Of a stretch of 64,000 bases of DNA, positions 55,153-64,000 are shown piece after piece (the stretch's first letter is position 1; each line of letters starts with the position of its first letter). The notes beneath the pieces are model-generated. The model was not told the DNA's origin. It was given only the letters and a program-made list of their open reading frames with translations, and did no database searches. The translations under genes were made by a program, and so were the position numbers. Origin of the DNA: Paenibacillus endoradicis (GTDB lineage: Bacteria; Bacillota; Bacilli; Paenibacillales; Paenibacillaceae); NCBI RefSeq assembly GCF_024721975.1, contig NZ_JANQBB010000001.1, forward strand, positions 372,001 through 436,000, in the 5' to 3' direction.

Positions 55153-55878
55153 CTACATAGTAGACGGTTTACCTTGTTGGACAATTTCCATTAAGCCCGT
55201 CTTACCTATATAGTTCCCGATTGTGTCCCCATAATGCATTAATTTTATTTTTTGTTGTAATTCGACGGGTAAAGATAACAATTCATCTAATGATGTATGG
55301 ACCACACCTGGACTCTCAAGCTGACAATCATGATAGATCGTTTGTACACCATCTTTAACTAATTGCTGCAACAATTGCGGATTGAAGGTCATGTCTGCTG
55401 TGTAGAAGAATATATCATTGAACAAGATGGAGTAACTATCTTTATTGGGAATATGCTGTGTTTGGATCAACTTGATGTGTAAATTAGGAGCTAATTCATA
55501 GGTAGTGTTCGGAACCAGAGGCACAACGTTAAAGTAATCTTCGATACTTGTGAGATCCCCCTGAATAAGCCCACCCTTGAGTGATGTTTCCCATAAAGGT
55601 TCCACTAACGACTCGGCAATATATAAAGTAGCCTTTTTTTTGTATTTGAACATCATCTGAAAAGCATACGATTCCAAACCACCAACATGATCAGAATGGA
55701 TATGACTAATTAGAACACCGTCTAATTGATTAAAGCTAAAGCCTTGCTCATACAGTGCATGTGGTAGTGTAATCCCACAATCAACTAGCAGGGTGAACGA
55801 TTGTTGTTGTATTAATGCATTATTATTATAATACTGCTTAGCAAAAGCATTACCAGTGCCAATCATAGTAATGATCAC
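55153..55878 (-). CDS. Metallo-beta-lactamase fold hydrolase (RNase Z-like)
   Basis: 241 aa. Metal motif ISHIHSDHVGG near residue 57, aspartate in FYTADMTFN near 160 and a late histidine in KLMHYGDTIG near 215. The fold is MBL/RNase Z type; N-terminal MIGTGNAFAKQYYNNN matches small MBL hydrolases. Substrate unknown. GTG 55878 is used: GGAGG is 7 bases upstream on this strand. Confidence 0.85.
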   Translation of the reverse strand: MIITMIGTGNAFAKQYYNNNALIQQQSFTLLVDCGITLPHALYEQGFSFNQLDGVLISHIHSDHVGGLESYAFQMMFKYKKKATLYIAESLVEPLWETSLKGGLIQGDLTSIEDYFNVVPLVPNTTYELAPNLHIKLIQTQHIPNKDSYSILFNDIFFYTADMTFNPQLLQQLVKDGVQTIYHDCQLESPGVVHTSLDELLSLPVELQQKIKLMHYGDTIGNYIGKTGLMEIVQQGKPSTM

Positions 55879-56286
55879 ATAGAAACCTCCTTTAGCATGA
55901 GCGAAGACTTTTATATTTTATCGGATTATTGCACTGAACTCTGTAATATAGCTCACAAATATGATAAAAACTACTTGCTTATTATCTAAAAATAATACCA
56001 ATTATTATTTCATTACTTATTTATGATGATTTGTTCAAACCATTTTCTTGAATTGTAACTAAACTGTAAATGTAATTCAACAGTTCTTTGAAGTTTTTTA
56101 GAACTATTATTGGCTAGAAAATTAACTTTATAAACAATTAATAAAACTTATGAAATGAGTAAAAACTCATAATTTTCATTCTGTAAGTCGAAAACATTAA
56201 ATCTTTTTCATTTTAACGTAACTTTTTATTTGATATGGAGTCTAACTACTTAGGAATGATTTAATAATTGGGGGTTATGACAAACA
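55879..56286. other. AT-rich intergenic region between divergent genes
   Basis: Carries the MBL gene's ribosome binding site at its left end and GGGGGT (about 56270) before the next gene. No hairpin, repeat or clear promoter pair stood out. Confidence 0.5.
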
Positions 56287-56868
56287 ATGAAACATAAGAA
56301 AATTTTCATTCTATTAATTATCGTCATGATTTGGAGTACAACAGTTGTACTTGCAAGTGCATCTAGTTCGAAAATAAAAGTAATTGTTAATGATGCAAAT
56401 TTAGGTGAAATTGGTGAAATAATAGATAGCAGTACTTTTATACCACTTCGCAAAGTTGGTGAATCTTTACATGCCATAGTCGATTGGAACGCCAACACAA
56501 AGACAGCTACGATTTATTCGCCGAATGTGCATATGTTCTTATATAGTAGTAGCAATGGTGAAGAGACTACATTTGGTGAAGTGAAAAAAGGATTTAGTGG
56601 TAAGATTAAAGTGTTCGCGCAAGTTGATAACGTGAGTTTTAAGTTGAATGATACAAAATTCACGATTGTTGATCCCAATGGAAAAGAAACATTAATTCAA
56701 CAAATAAAAGTGGAAAAAAATCGAGATAATTATTGGTTTGTAACAGAAGAAACCAATTATCGATTCTCATTAAGTGGAAAATATACGATTCGATGTTACA
56801 TGAAGGCAGAGAATAGTGAAGATTGGACGATTACATCTGAGAAATTAATTACCTCGACCGCCAACTAA
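56287..56868 (+). CDS. Stalk-domain (copper amine oxidase N-terminal-like) secreted protein
   Basis: 193 aa. A signal peptide (residues 1-24) is followed by a Cu_amine_oxidN1-type domain (KVIVNDANLGEIGEII...FIPLRKVGESLHAIVDWNANTKTATI, residues 30-85). The rest is a beta-rich C-terminal domain, perhaps Ig-like. Such domains are frequent in Paenibacillus surface proteins; no enzyme activity is implied. Start spacing from GGGGGT is long (11). Confidence 0.75.
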   Translation: MKHKKIFILLIIVMIWSTTVVLASASSSKIKVIVNDANLGEIGEIIDSSTFIPLRKVGESLHAIVDWNANTKTATIYSPNVHMFLYSSSNGEETTFGEVKKGFSGKIKVFAQVDNVSFKLNDTKFTIVDPNGKETLIQQIKVEKNRDNYWFVTEETNYRFSLSGKYTIRCYMKAENSEDWTITSEKLITSTAN

Positions 56869-56947
56869 ATCTGTTTGACCATGGCATAACATTCTGTTAA
56901 CATGATAACGTATAAATTATATTTTCAACCGAAATGGGGTAACTACT

Positions 56948-57256
56948 GTGAGTGAACATCAACATGATGCAGATTGTGGCTGTGGCGAAGACCATGAGCA
57001 TGAAGAACATGTGTTTATCATAGCAAATGATGAAGGCGAAGAGCGTGAAATGGTAATGGTATATACATTTGAGTCTGAGGACATGATGTATGCCGTACTA
57101 CTTGATCGTCAAGATCCGGAGCAAGACGGAGTAATTTTCCGTGTTGAAGAAGAAAATGAGGAAGCTTTCTTAGTCGGAATCGAAGATGACGAAGAGTGGA
57201 ATCGTGTTCAAGCAATCTATGAAGAAATCGCCAACACTGAAAACGGCGAACAATAA
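56948..57256 (+). CDS. yrzB: DUF1292 family protein YrzB
   Basis: 102 aa, very acidic. An N-terminal His/Cys-rich stretch (HQHDADCGCGEDHEHEEH) could bind metal. The DUF1292 core follows (VFIIANDEGEEREMVMVYTFE...MYAVLLDRQDP). In B. subtilis yrzB sits with yrrK and yrzL; here it stands alone. Start GTG 56948 follows GGGGTAA. A TTGACC-N17-TAACAT promoter is likely at about 56874. Confidence 0.85.
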   Translation: MSEHQHDADCGCGEDHEHEEHVFIIANDEGEEREMVMVYTFESEDMMYAVLLDRQDPEQDGVIFRVEEENEEAFLVGIEDDEEWNRVQAIYEEIANTENGEQ

Positions 57257-57271
57257 TAGAAGCAAGTAAAG

Positions 57272-57308
57272 TAGAGATAAGGATGTTCTTATCTCTATTT
57301 TTTTTATG
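57272..57308 (+). terminator. Terminator after yrzB
   Basis: AGAGATAAG, loop GATGTT, CTTATCTCT, then T run. Confidence 0.9.
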
Positions 57309-57324
57309 TTTACATAAGAAGAAC

Positions 57325-57369
57325 TGCCCTCCAATTGTTAGATACCATTTGGAGGGCAGTTTTTTTGTT
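57325..57369. terminator. Second hairpin terminator between convergent genes
   Basis: ACTGCCCTCCAA pairs with TTGGAGGGCAGT, then seven T on the plus strand. It may also end the speA transcript on the minus strand. Confidence 0.8.
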
Positions 57370-57380
57370 ATTACTTATGA

Positions 57381-58859
57381 TTACGAAATAGCTGTTTCTT
57401 CAAAAATAACTTTTACGAATTCAATGTTTCGGTCTTCTGGACCTTTAACAGGTAGACCAACTTCAACATGTTCGATAATATAATCAATATTCTTTTGAGA
57501 AATAACTTCGCCAGGCAATAAAATTGGTATTCCAGGTGGATACACATAGATAAATTCAGCAATGATACGACCTGCTGACTCTTTGAAAGGAATCGTTTCT
57601 GTTTCCCCATAGAAAGCATCACGTGGTGTCAATGACAATTGCGGAATATCAGGTATTTTCACCACAAGCTCACGAGCTTCTGCACCTTCAAAGTATGTTT
57701 CAGAAAGAGTTTTCAAGGCAATAATAAGTTTTTGTATGGATTCTGCAGTGTCACCTGGAGTAACTAGGCACAAAATATTGTACATATCACTCATTTCAAT
57801 TTCTAAGTTGAAATGTTCACGTAACCAGTTTTCTGTATCGTAACCAGTTATACCAAGATGTCTAACATGAATCGTTACTTTTGTTGGGTCGAAGTCGTAA
57901 GTGGCTTCATCACCCAGAATTTCATGACCAAAGCTATACAGCCCTGGAATTTGATTGATCGCTGCACGTGCCTGTTCAGCTAATTCAATCGCCTGATTCG
58001 CAATTGCTTCACCATGTAACGCAAGATTTCTTCTTGAAGTATCAAGTGATGCTAATAAAATATATGAAGTTGATGTTGTTGTTAGCATACTAAGGATCGT
58101 TTGAATACGTTGAGGGTTCACAAGTCCTTTTTTGACATTAAGAACAGAACTTTGTGTCATAGACCCTCCAAGCTTGTGTACGCTTGTTGCTGCCATATCT
58201 GCGCCTGCTTCCATAGCAGACATTGGTAATTTCTCGTTGAAGTGAATAAGTACACCATGAGCCTCATCAACAAGGACCGGGATGTGGTAGCTATGCACAA
58301 GGTCTACAATCTCTTTCAAATTCGCACAAATACCGAAATAAGTCGGGTTAATAACTAATACGGCTTTAGCGTCAGGATGACGCTGTAATGCACGTTTTAC
58401 TGAACTAGTCGTAATACCATGATCAATACCTAAGTTTTTGTCTCGAGCAGGTGAGATAAATATTGGTCTGGCACCCGCAAAAATAATAGCAGACAGTACA
58501 GATTTATGGATGTTACGTGGAATAATGATTTTATCGCCTGGTACACAAACTGATAAAATCATCGCAATAATCGCACCGCTTGTCCCTTGCACAGAGAAAT
58601 AAGTATAATCTGATCCAAAAGCATCCGCTGCTAATTGTTGAGCTTCTTCAATGACGCCTGTTGGCTGATGCAAATCATCAAGTGGAGCAATATTAATTAG
58701 ATCTATGGACAAGGCATTATCACCGATAAAAGTACGAAATTCTGGGTCACTTCCGATGCCTTTTTTATGTCCTGGTATGTGGAACTGGACGGGATCTTGC
58801 TCCGCATGTTTGCGAAGCGCAGTAAATAATGGAGTACGACGATGGTCCATCGTTGACAT
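57381..58859 (-). CDS. speA: Arginine decarboxylase SpeA-like (Orn/Lys/Arg decarboxylase family)
   Basis: PLP fold-type I decarboxylase making agmatine (polyamine route) if SpeA. 492 aa. Strong pattern match to B. subtilis SpeA: QFHIPGHKKG, SIDLINIAPLDDLH, FSVQGTSGAI, VLVDEAHGVLIHF; the PLP lysine is in SVHKLGGSMTQSS near residue 230. The C-terminal domain has YPPGIPILLPGE. Lysine decarboxylase is the alternative, since the family is hard to split by motif. No speE/speB neighbours. Confidence 0.88.
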   Translation of the reverse strand: MSTMDHRRTPLFTALRKHAEQDPVQFHIPGHKKGIGSDPEFRTFIGDNALSIDLINIAPLDDLHQPTGVIEEAQQLAADAFGSDYTYFSVQGTSGAIIAMILSVCVPGDKIIIPRNIHKSVLSAIIFAGARPIFISPARDKNLGIDHGITTSSVKRALQRHPDAKAVLVINPTYFGICANLKEIVDLVHSYHIPVLVDEAHGVLIHFNEKLPMSAMEAGADMAATSVHKLGGSMTQSSVLNVKKGLVNPQRIQTILSMLTTTSTSYILLASLDTSRRNLALHGEAIANQAIELAEQARAAINQIPGLYSFGHEILGDEATYDFDPTKVTIHVRHLGITGYDTENWLREHFNLEIEMSDMYNILCLVTPGDTAESIQKLIIALKTLSETYFEGAEARELVVKIPDIPQLSLTPRDAFYGETETIPFKESAGRIIAEFIYVYPPGIPILLPGEVISQKNIDYIIEHVEVGLPVKGPEDRNIEFVKVIFEETAIS

Positions 58860-59037
58860 CCCTGCCTTTCATTAGATGTACAAACAAAGTTGAGTATAAC
58901 AAAAACATGATGGAATGCAATACGTTTTTTATAAATTTAATATATTGCACATAATGGGGAGTCAAGATGTGACGAAATGTTCATAGTTTATGACCGATTA
59001 ATTATGATACTATTGTTAGATGCGGAGGGATTAGAAA

Positions 59038-60213
59038 ATGATGGATAAAAGAATGTTAGTGGTCATGGCAATACTGATGACTACATTTATTGGCTTCGGA
59101 ATTATTATTCCAGTTATGCCTGAAATTATTTTGGATACTGCAACGAGTAACGCCGAATTACATAATGGGGCAATCCTTGCTATTTACTCGCTCGTATCGT
59201 TTCTACTTTCACCAATCTGGGGTGGCTTATCTGATCGAGTAGGAAGAAAAAAAATTATTGTCATTGGTTTGCTTGGATTTTCAATTAGTTTCTTGATGTT
59301 TGGGCTATCAGCTCATCATCTTATTTTAATGTATATCGCTCGAGCATTGGGTGGCTTATTCTCCGGTGCAGTAACATCAGTTATTGTTGCGTATGTGGCA
59401 GATATTACAACACCTGAGAATCGTACAAAAGGAATGGCATTTGTCGGTATTTCTATCGGTTTTGGATTTATGATCGGACCTGCAGTAGGTGGAATGTTAA
59501 GCGTTATTGATCTAAAAACACCATTCTTCGTAGCTGCGGCACTCGCTTTAGTTACAGCAATTTTTGCAATATTAATATTGCAGGATACTGGAAATTTAAT
59601 TTCTGCTAATGAACCTAAAGTTTCGAGATGGACCGCATTTCAAGGGACATCAAAATATTTATATGTGCTAGCTTTCTTTGTAACGTTCACGTTAGCATTT
59701 CTAGAAGCAACGCTTCAATTATTCGGCATTGAACGATTTGATGTTACACCATCTCAAGTAGGTACAATGTTCTTATTCAGTGGTTTAGCAGGGGCATTGG
59801 TGCAAGGTGGAATTGTTCGACGACTTGTGAAGCCAGGAGATGAGCCGAAATTTATTGTCATAGGTTCTATTATTTCAGCAGTAGGCTTCTTTATGTTATT
59901 AGGTGCAAATACGTTCCTTTGGGCAACGATTTCAGTTACAGTGTTCGGTATTGGTAATTCCTTAACCCGACCATGTATCACTTCGTTAATTACATTGAAA
60001 ACAAAAGTTAGTATTGGGGTTGCATCTGGCTTAAGTAATTCTATGGATAGTCTAGGACGTATTGCTGGTCCTATTATCGGTACATTACTATTTACGGTTT
60101 CTATTGGTTTACCATATCTAATTGCTGGATTGCTAAGTATACTAGCATTGCTACTCGTATATGGATTCAAGCTTGCAGACCAACATGAAAAGATGAACGT
60201 TTCAAAAAACTAA
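59038..60213 (+). CDS. MFS drug-efflux transporter (DHA1, NorA/Bmr-like)
   Basis: 391 aa, about 12 membrane segments. Motif A GGLSDRVGRKKII near residue 63 and the antiporter motif C GFGFMIGPAVGG near 143 place it among proton-driven multidrug exporters of the DHA1 group. Substrate not predictable. ATG 59038 or 59041; GCGGAGGG lies upstream. A terminator follows. Confidence 0.88.
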   Translation: MMDKRMLVVMAILMTTFIGFGIIIPVMPEIILDTATSNAELHNGAILAIYSLVSFLLSPIWGGLSDRVGRKKIIVIGLLGFSISFLMFGLSAHHLILMYIARALGGLFSGAVTSVIVAYVADITTPENRTKGMAFVGISIGFGFMIGPAVGGMLSVIDLKTPFFVAAALALVTAIFAILILQDTGNLISANEPKVSRWTAFQGTSKYLYVLAFFVTFTLAFLEATLQLFGIERFDVTPSQVGTMFLFSGLAGALVQGGIVRRLVKPGDEPKFIVIGSIISAVGFFMLLGANTFLWATISVTVFGIGNSLTRPCITSLITLKTKVSIGVASGLSNSMDSLGRIAGPIIGTLLFTVSIGLPYLIAGLLSILALLLVYGFKLADQHEKMNVSKN

Positions 60214-60225
60214 AATATTGTATTA

Positions 60226-60275
60226 TAAGAGGTTGTTCGTTGCAGCAAGTTGGTTGCAGTGGACAACCTCTTTTG
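60226..60275 (+). terminator. Terminator after the MFS gene
   Basis: AAGAGGTTGTTC pairs with GGACAACCTCTT, then a T run interrupted by G. Confidence 0.8.
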
Positions 60276-60342
60276 TTGTATATAGCTTTTTGTGTGCCAA
60301 TTAGTGGTTTAACAACAATTCATTACGGGCTTCTATAACATG

Positions 60343-60380
60343 CAAAAAGGAACTTCATTTTTCATGAAGTTCCTTTTTTT
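60343..60380. terminator. Bidirectional terminator
   Basis: AAAAAGGAACTTCAT pairs with ATGAAGTTCCTTTTT, with T run after and A run before. Serves the minus-strand gene ending at 60433. Confidence 0.88.
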
Positions 60381-60432
60381 TGGATGAGTAGTAACGATTG
60401 TGTAACTGCTCATCTGCTTGCTAACTAATTTG

Positions 60433-61074
60433 TTATGCTTGGTAAGCTAATTTATATAATGGAAGTAATTGCAAATAAGTTTCAGCCGCATAATCGATGA
60501 GTTTCTGCTGATCCTGCACGATATCACTATCCGGAGGCAAGTGACGTCCGATAAGTAACTCTGCTTTTCCTACATCGCGGAAACGAGTTAAGATGGAGGA
60601 CCAGTCTTCCTCATCAAGATTTTGCACAGATTGAGCTTTCTTTTGCATATGATCTTGTGAAATGACATAGTCACTAGGTACTTGATCGATTACTTGTTGA
60701 AGGTTGTTCAACAATGTATTAGCTATATTTTTTTTGTTAGGAACTTCATAGATCAATGCAAACCAGATAAATAGGTGATCGTCGAACAATCCTAGTTGGA
60801 AGTGGGGATGTGCTTTGTATCCTCGCTTGTTGTTACAAATAGCTAACCAAGTATCTTTTGGTGGGTTAACTGTACGGCGAGCATGCTTAGCAATATGAAG
60901 AAACATTTCATTACTGGCATGTATACTTAATTCCGTAGTTAATTGTTCACCCATAGTTTGGAATTTGGGTCTGATTTGTTCAATAATGGCGCTCATTCGC
61001 TCATCAAGTCCTGCTATATGAAAGATATCGAAATCTTTAGCAGTAAATCCAGCTTGAATTAATTGTTGTGTCAT
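60433..61074 (-). CDS. yktB: DUF1054 family protein YktB
   Basis: 213 aa. Matches UPF0637/YktB: FTAKDFDIFHIAGLDERM at the N-terminus, HPHFQLGLFDDHLFIWFA near residue 92 and WLAICNNKRGYK near 75. Structure of the family is known but its function is not. Single gene with its own terminator; AAAAGGAGT lies just upstream on the minus strand. Confidence 0.87.
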   Translation of the reverse strand: MTQQLIQAGFTAKDFDIFHIAGLDERMSAIIEQIRPKFQTMGEQLTTELSIHASNEMFLHIAKHARRTVNPPKDTWLAICNNKRGYKAHPHFQLGLFDDHLFIWFALIYEVPNKKNIANTLLNNLQQVIDQVPSDYVISQDHMQKKAQSVQNLDEEDWSSILTRFRDVGKAELLIGRHLPPDSDIVQDQQKLIDYAAETYLQLLPLYKLAYQA

Positions 61075-61452
61075 AAGGGTACTCCTTTTCGCTTATCATC
61101 GACAATGAGAAACTTTATCATTTAATAATGATTATAACATAGAAGCTCTTTTCTGTCCTGTTTCAATTTTAAAAATGATGGTTAAACTAAGCTCAAACAT
61201 AACATTATGGAAACGAACGAAAAATAGTCAATAAACCAAGTTGCCAATACATAAGATGAAGTATAAGATAATGGTAAAAGTAAATAGTCAGAAGATTTAG
61301 GCTATTGTCTTGATTAATGTATTGGAATTACTTTAGACGTTCACAATTATTAAAAGTAAGTGTTTTACAGTCATTAAGATAGGCTTCTTCAGTTACTTTT
61401 CATTAATAAGAGGCGTGTCTAATGTCCATGAAAAGGTCTAGGAGGGAATGCC
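61075..61452. other. Intergenic region with a degenerate hairpin-SD element
   Basis: Divergent promoter region, AT-rich. Its right end (61385-61446) holds CTTCTTCAGTTACTTTTCAT and ATGAAAAGGTCTAGGAGG. The arms pair with one bulge, and the order matches the hairpin-SD repeat, but the GCTTTCGA box is eroded. Nothing else stands out. Confidence 0.45.
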
Positions 61453-62049
61453 GTGAACAGAAACTATGAAGTAGAATATTGTAATCTCGAACTTCGTTTC
61501 GAGCGGCGCCAAATCCAAACTCTCATTAGAGAGCTGATTCAGGAGGGGTATTCGCTATATTGGAGTGAGACGGAGGGGAAATTTCTTGTTTCTATTCGAA
61601 CGGGTAGAAAACTAGTTAAGCTTCATTTCGAGAAAGTGAATCAACGCTACCGCATTGTTGGGGATTATATAATTAAGGACGAGAGATTATCAGAACTCAT
61701 CGAAAAGCTTATTAACGACACACGAGGGCATGCTGTAGTTAAGCGTATCAAAGATCGACAAATTGTCATTGAGAACATTATGTTCGGTGAAATTATTCGT
61801 CTGGTGGAGGTGTCTGGTATGGAGCATCGAATCATTTATCAGAAAAAGCCTTATGTAACTTTCGAGGATATGATCCAAGCTTTTCAGAACAAGCGGGCTG
61901 AGCAACGTATTTCAGTACTACGGATGGAATTAGATTATGAACTTAGTTGCTTAAATGATGCAATCATTGAACAAGATGAGCAAAAATCTCAAGAAATCAT
62001 TGATAAATTGGAGCTGTTACGTCTTGAGATGTTACAACTCGAAATGTAG
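61453..62049 (+). CDS. Uncharacterised protein, 198 aa
   Basis: Not recognised by function; similar small proteins are known to me only as hypothetical. An N-terminal alpha/beta part (residues 1-95; FERRQIQTLIRELIQEGYSLYW, KLVKLHFEKVNQRYRIVGDY) is followed by a middle region and a C-terminal coiled coil (RISVLRMELDYELSCL to the end) of acidic character. GTG 61453 is 6 bases after GGAGGG, the end of a degenerate hairpin element. A terminator follows. Confidence 0.7.
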   Translation: MNRNYEVEYCNLELRFERRQIQTLIRELIQEGYSLYWSETEGKFLVSIRTGRKLVKLHFEKVNQRYRIVGDYIIKDERLSELIEKLINDTRGHAVVKRIKDRQIVIENIMFGEIIRLVEVSGMEHRIIYQKKPYVTFEDMIQAFQNKRAEQRISVLRMELDYELSCLNDAIIEQDEQKSQEIIDKLELLRLEMLQLEM

Positions 62050-62072
62050 AAATATAAAGAAAACGATATTTA

Positions 62073-62117
62073 AACGGTCTGACCTCTAAGAAAATTAGTG
62101 GCCGACCGTTTTTTTTG
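62073..62117 (+). terminator. Terminator
   Basis: ACGGTC/GACCGT outer and CTAA/TTAG inner arms, followed by eight T. Confidence 0.8.
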
Positions 62118-62277
62118 TTGAACAATTGGAGAATATAAGCTAAACTTTAGTCCGTTATTGATAAAATTGATGAGATTTCATCACAATTTCATCGTAAACT
62201 GTTTTCTTCTTTGCACAAAAAGAGTAGAATAAAGCTATTGTGAGAAAAATATAAAGATGAAGGATGGAATAAACCAG

Positions 62278-63690
62278 ATGTCTAAACAACAAATTGGCGT
62301 TATCGGTATGGCTGTAATGGGTCGTAATCTAGCCCTTAATATTGAAAGCAGAGGTTTCACAGTTTCTGTGTTTAACCGTTCAAGAGAAAAAACTGACGAA
62401 TTGATGGCTGAGTCTCAAGGTAAAAACCTTGTTGCAACTTACACAATCGAAGAGTTTGTTCAATCACTTGAAGTTCCTCGCAAAATTCTTATCATGGTAC
62501 AAGCTGGTGCGGGTACTGATGCAACAATTAACTCTCTAATTCCTCATCTTGCTGAGGGCGACATTATTATCGACGGCGGTAATGCTTACTTCCCTGATAC
62601 ACAACGTCGTAGCAAAGATCTTGAAGCACAAGGTTTCCGCTTCATCGGTACTGGTGTTTCTGGCGGTGAAGAAGGAGCTCTTAAAGGACCTTCTATTATG
62701 CCTGGTGGTCAAAAATCAGCTTACGAGCTAGTTGAACCAATCCTTACTGCAATCTCTGCTAAAGTTGGCGAAGATGCTTGTTGTACTTATATCGGTCCAG
62801 ACGGCGCTGGTCACTACGTGAAAATGGTGCACAATGGTATCGAGTATGGCGATATGCAATTAATTTGCGAAGCTTATGACTTATTGAAAAATGTACTTAA
62901 TGTTTCTACTGAAGACCTTCATGAAATCTTCACAGAGTGGAATAAAGGCGAGCTTGATAGCTACCTAATTGAAATCACTCGTGATATTTTCTCTAAATAT
63001 GATCCAGAAACTGGTAAACCAATGGTAGATGTTATTCTTGACTCTGCTGGTCAAAAAGGTACTGGTAAGTGGACTAGCCAAAGCTCTCTAGATCTTGGTG
63101 TACCATTGTCCATCATCACTGAATCTGTATTCACACGTTTCTTGTCTGCAATGAAAGAAGAACGCGTAGCTGCAAGTAAAGTACTTAGCGGCCCTGAGCG
63201 TCCTGCATTCACTGCTGATAAAGCTGAATTCATTGAATCAATCCGTAAAGCTCTTTATGCAAGTAAAATTTGCTCATACGCACAAGGTTTTGCTCAAATG
63301 CGTGCTGCTTCTGATGAATATGGCTGGGATCTTAAATACGGCGAAATCGCAATGATCTTCCGTGGTGGTTGCATTATCCGTGCTGCATTCCTACAAAACA
63401 TCAAAGATGCTTACGATCGTGATCCAGAACTTCGTAACCTATTACTTGATCAATACTTCAAAAACATCGTTGAATCTTATCAATCTGCATGGCGTGAAGT
63501 TATTGCGACAGCTGTGAAATACGGTGTGCCTGTACCTGCATTCTCTAGTGCACTTGCATACTTCGACAGCTACCGTTCTGAGCGTCTTCCTGCAAACTTG
63601 CTTCAAGCTCAACGTGACTACTTCGGAGCTCACACATTCCAACGTGTGGACAAAGAAGGTTCATTCCACTTCAACTGGATGCAATCTTAA
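62278..63690 (+). CDS. gnd: 6-phosphogluconate dehydrogenase, NADP-dependent, decarboxylating
   Basis: Converts 6-phosphogluconate to ribulose 5-phosphate with NADPH in the pentose phosphate pathway. N-terminal Rossmann motif [39 protein letters not shown] near residue 125, catalytic Lys in [17 protein letters not shown] near 183 and the 3' end [10 protein letters not shown]. 470 aa. ATG 62278 ([11 protein letters not shown]) fits the family; ATG 62257 would add seven unlikely residues. Codon use is more T/A-ending and regular, as in highly expressed genes. Confidence 0.96.
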   Translation: MSKQQIGVIGMAVMGRNLALNIESRGFTVSVFNRSREKTDELMAESQGKNLVATYTIEEFVQSLEVPRKILIMVQAGAGTDATINSLIPHLAEGDIIIDGGNAYFPDTQRRSKDLEAQGFRFIGTGVSGGEEGALKGPSIMPGGQKSAYELVEPILTAISAKVGEDACCTYIGPDGAGHYVKMVHNGIEYGDMQLICEAYDLLKNVLNVSTEDLHEIFTEWNKGELDSYLIEITRDIFSKYDPETGKPMVDVILDSAGQKGTGKWTSQSSLDLGVPLSIITESVFTRFLSAMKEERVAASKVLSGPERPAFTADKAEFIESIRKALYASKICSYAQGFAQMRAASDEYGWDLKYGEIAMIFRGGCIIRAAFLQNIKDAYDRDPELRNLLLDQYFKNIVESYQSAWREVIATAVKYGVPVPAFSSALAYFDSYRSERLPANLLQAQRDYFGAHTFQRVDKEGSFHFNWMQS

Positions 63691-63694
63691 TTAG

Positions 63695-63994
63695 TTATTT
63701 CAGTAGTCCTTGTGAAGCTTGACGTAGCCATTGGCGTAATCGTTCTGCTTCCTGGTCACTACTGTTGCGGCGCCCAATAAGCGCCATAGCTACTTCAGCA
63801 TAAGCATGGAAATTTTGTAACAACTGTGGCTGCGACAGACCCGTAATAGCTGGGTCTTCGTCAGCCACTTTTTTTGTAATGTAACCAAGCATCCACACGA
63901 CATCATCACGAGATAATGGATATGTGGAATCAAGAATACGTTCGATTTTTTGTTTCGTTTGATCTTGAAATGAATGTTGTTGTATATCTTTCAT
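63695..63994 (-). CDS. Uncharacterised protein, about 99 aa (start near window edge)
   Basis: Not recognised. Helical, with DVVWMLGYITKKVADEDPAITG and ALIGRRNSSDQEAERLRQWLRQA. ATG 63994 is the visible start; an in-frame TTG at 63997 and sequence beyond the window could extend it. It ends 4 bases after gnd on the opposite strand, so the genes converge with no terminator between. Confidence 0.6.
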   Translation of the reverse strand: MKDIQQHSFQDQTKQKIERILDSTYPLSRDDVVWMLGYITKKVADEDPAITGLSQPQLLQNFHAYAEVAMALIGRRNSSDQEAERLRQWLRQASQGLLK

Positions 63995-64000
63995 CAATAA

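Overview
The window looks like a Paenibacillaceae chromosome (Paenibacillus or a close relative). It is low in G+C, with strong AGGAGG-type ribosome binding sites and many TTG or GTG starts. It carries a Bacillus-type cell-wall/division/sporulation cluster, two SLH-domain surface proteins and a pyrR-pyrBC-carAB-pyrFE operon. No phage, insertion sequence or CRISPR array is visible; most of the window is core genome on the + strand.

Layout. 1-13.5 kb: dcw cluster (end of a spoVD-like PBP, murF, mraY, murD, spoVE/ftsW, murG, murB, murA, divIB, ftsA, ftsZ); murE is absent from the spot between spoVD and murF, where a structured intergenic repeat lies instead. 13.6-17.2 kb: spoIIGA, sigE, an unrecognised gene, sigG. 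17.4-25 kb: ymxH/ylmC, ylmD, ylmE, sepF, ylmG, ylmH, divIVA, then a T-box-controlled long-form ileS. 25-29.3 kb: small membrane protein, yteA-like gene (minus), lspA, rluD-like gene, dapL. 29.6-38.9 kb: pyrimidine operon behind a PyrR attenuator. 39-44.7 kb: ABC export system (ATPase, lipoprotein adaptor, FtsX-type permease, second ATPase with an AbrB-like tail). 45.2-45.7 kb: four tRNAs. 46-49.5 kb: SLH-anchored protein with NEAT-type heme-binding domains behind two Fur-box-like palindromes. 49.6-51.6 kb: AT-rich region of tiny and broken genes, a lipoprotein and tRNA-Val. 51.7-64 kb: SLH/PrcB-like protein, pncA-pncB, DUF3892 and MBL genes, stalk-domain protein, yrzB, speA, MFS pump, yktB-like gene, an unknown gene, gnd, and an unknown gene at the edge.

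The most unusual signal is a repeated RNA-like element. It is a small GCTTYCGAWGY stem-loop followed at once by a second stem (AACTTTTC.../...GAAAAGTT) that ends in TTTTAGGAGG, so that the last copy abuts the Shine-Dalgarno site. Eleven copies, single or in tandem arrays of two or three, all in the sense direction, sit in front of six unrelated genes: sigE, lspA, pyrC, pyrF, a 60-aa gene and a 198-aa gene. Stem sequences differ between copies while pairing is kept, which points to selection on RNA structure. I do not recognise a named family for it. A second, larger repeat family (two copies, after spoVD and after spoIIGA) also shows compensatory arms.
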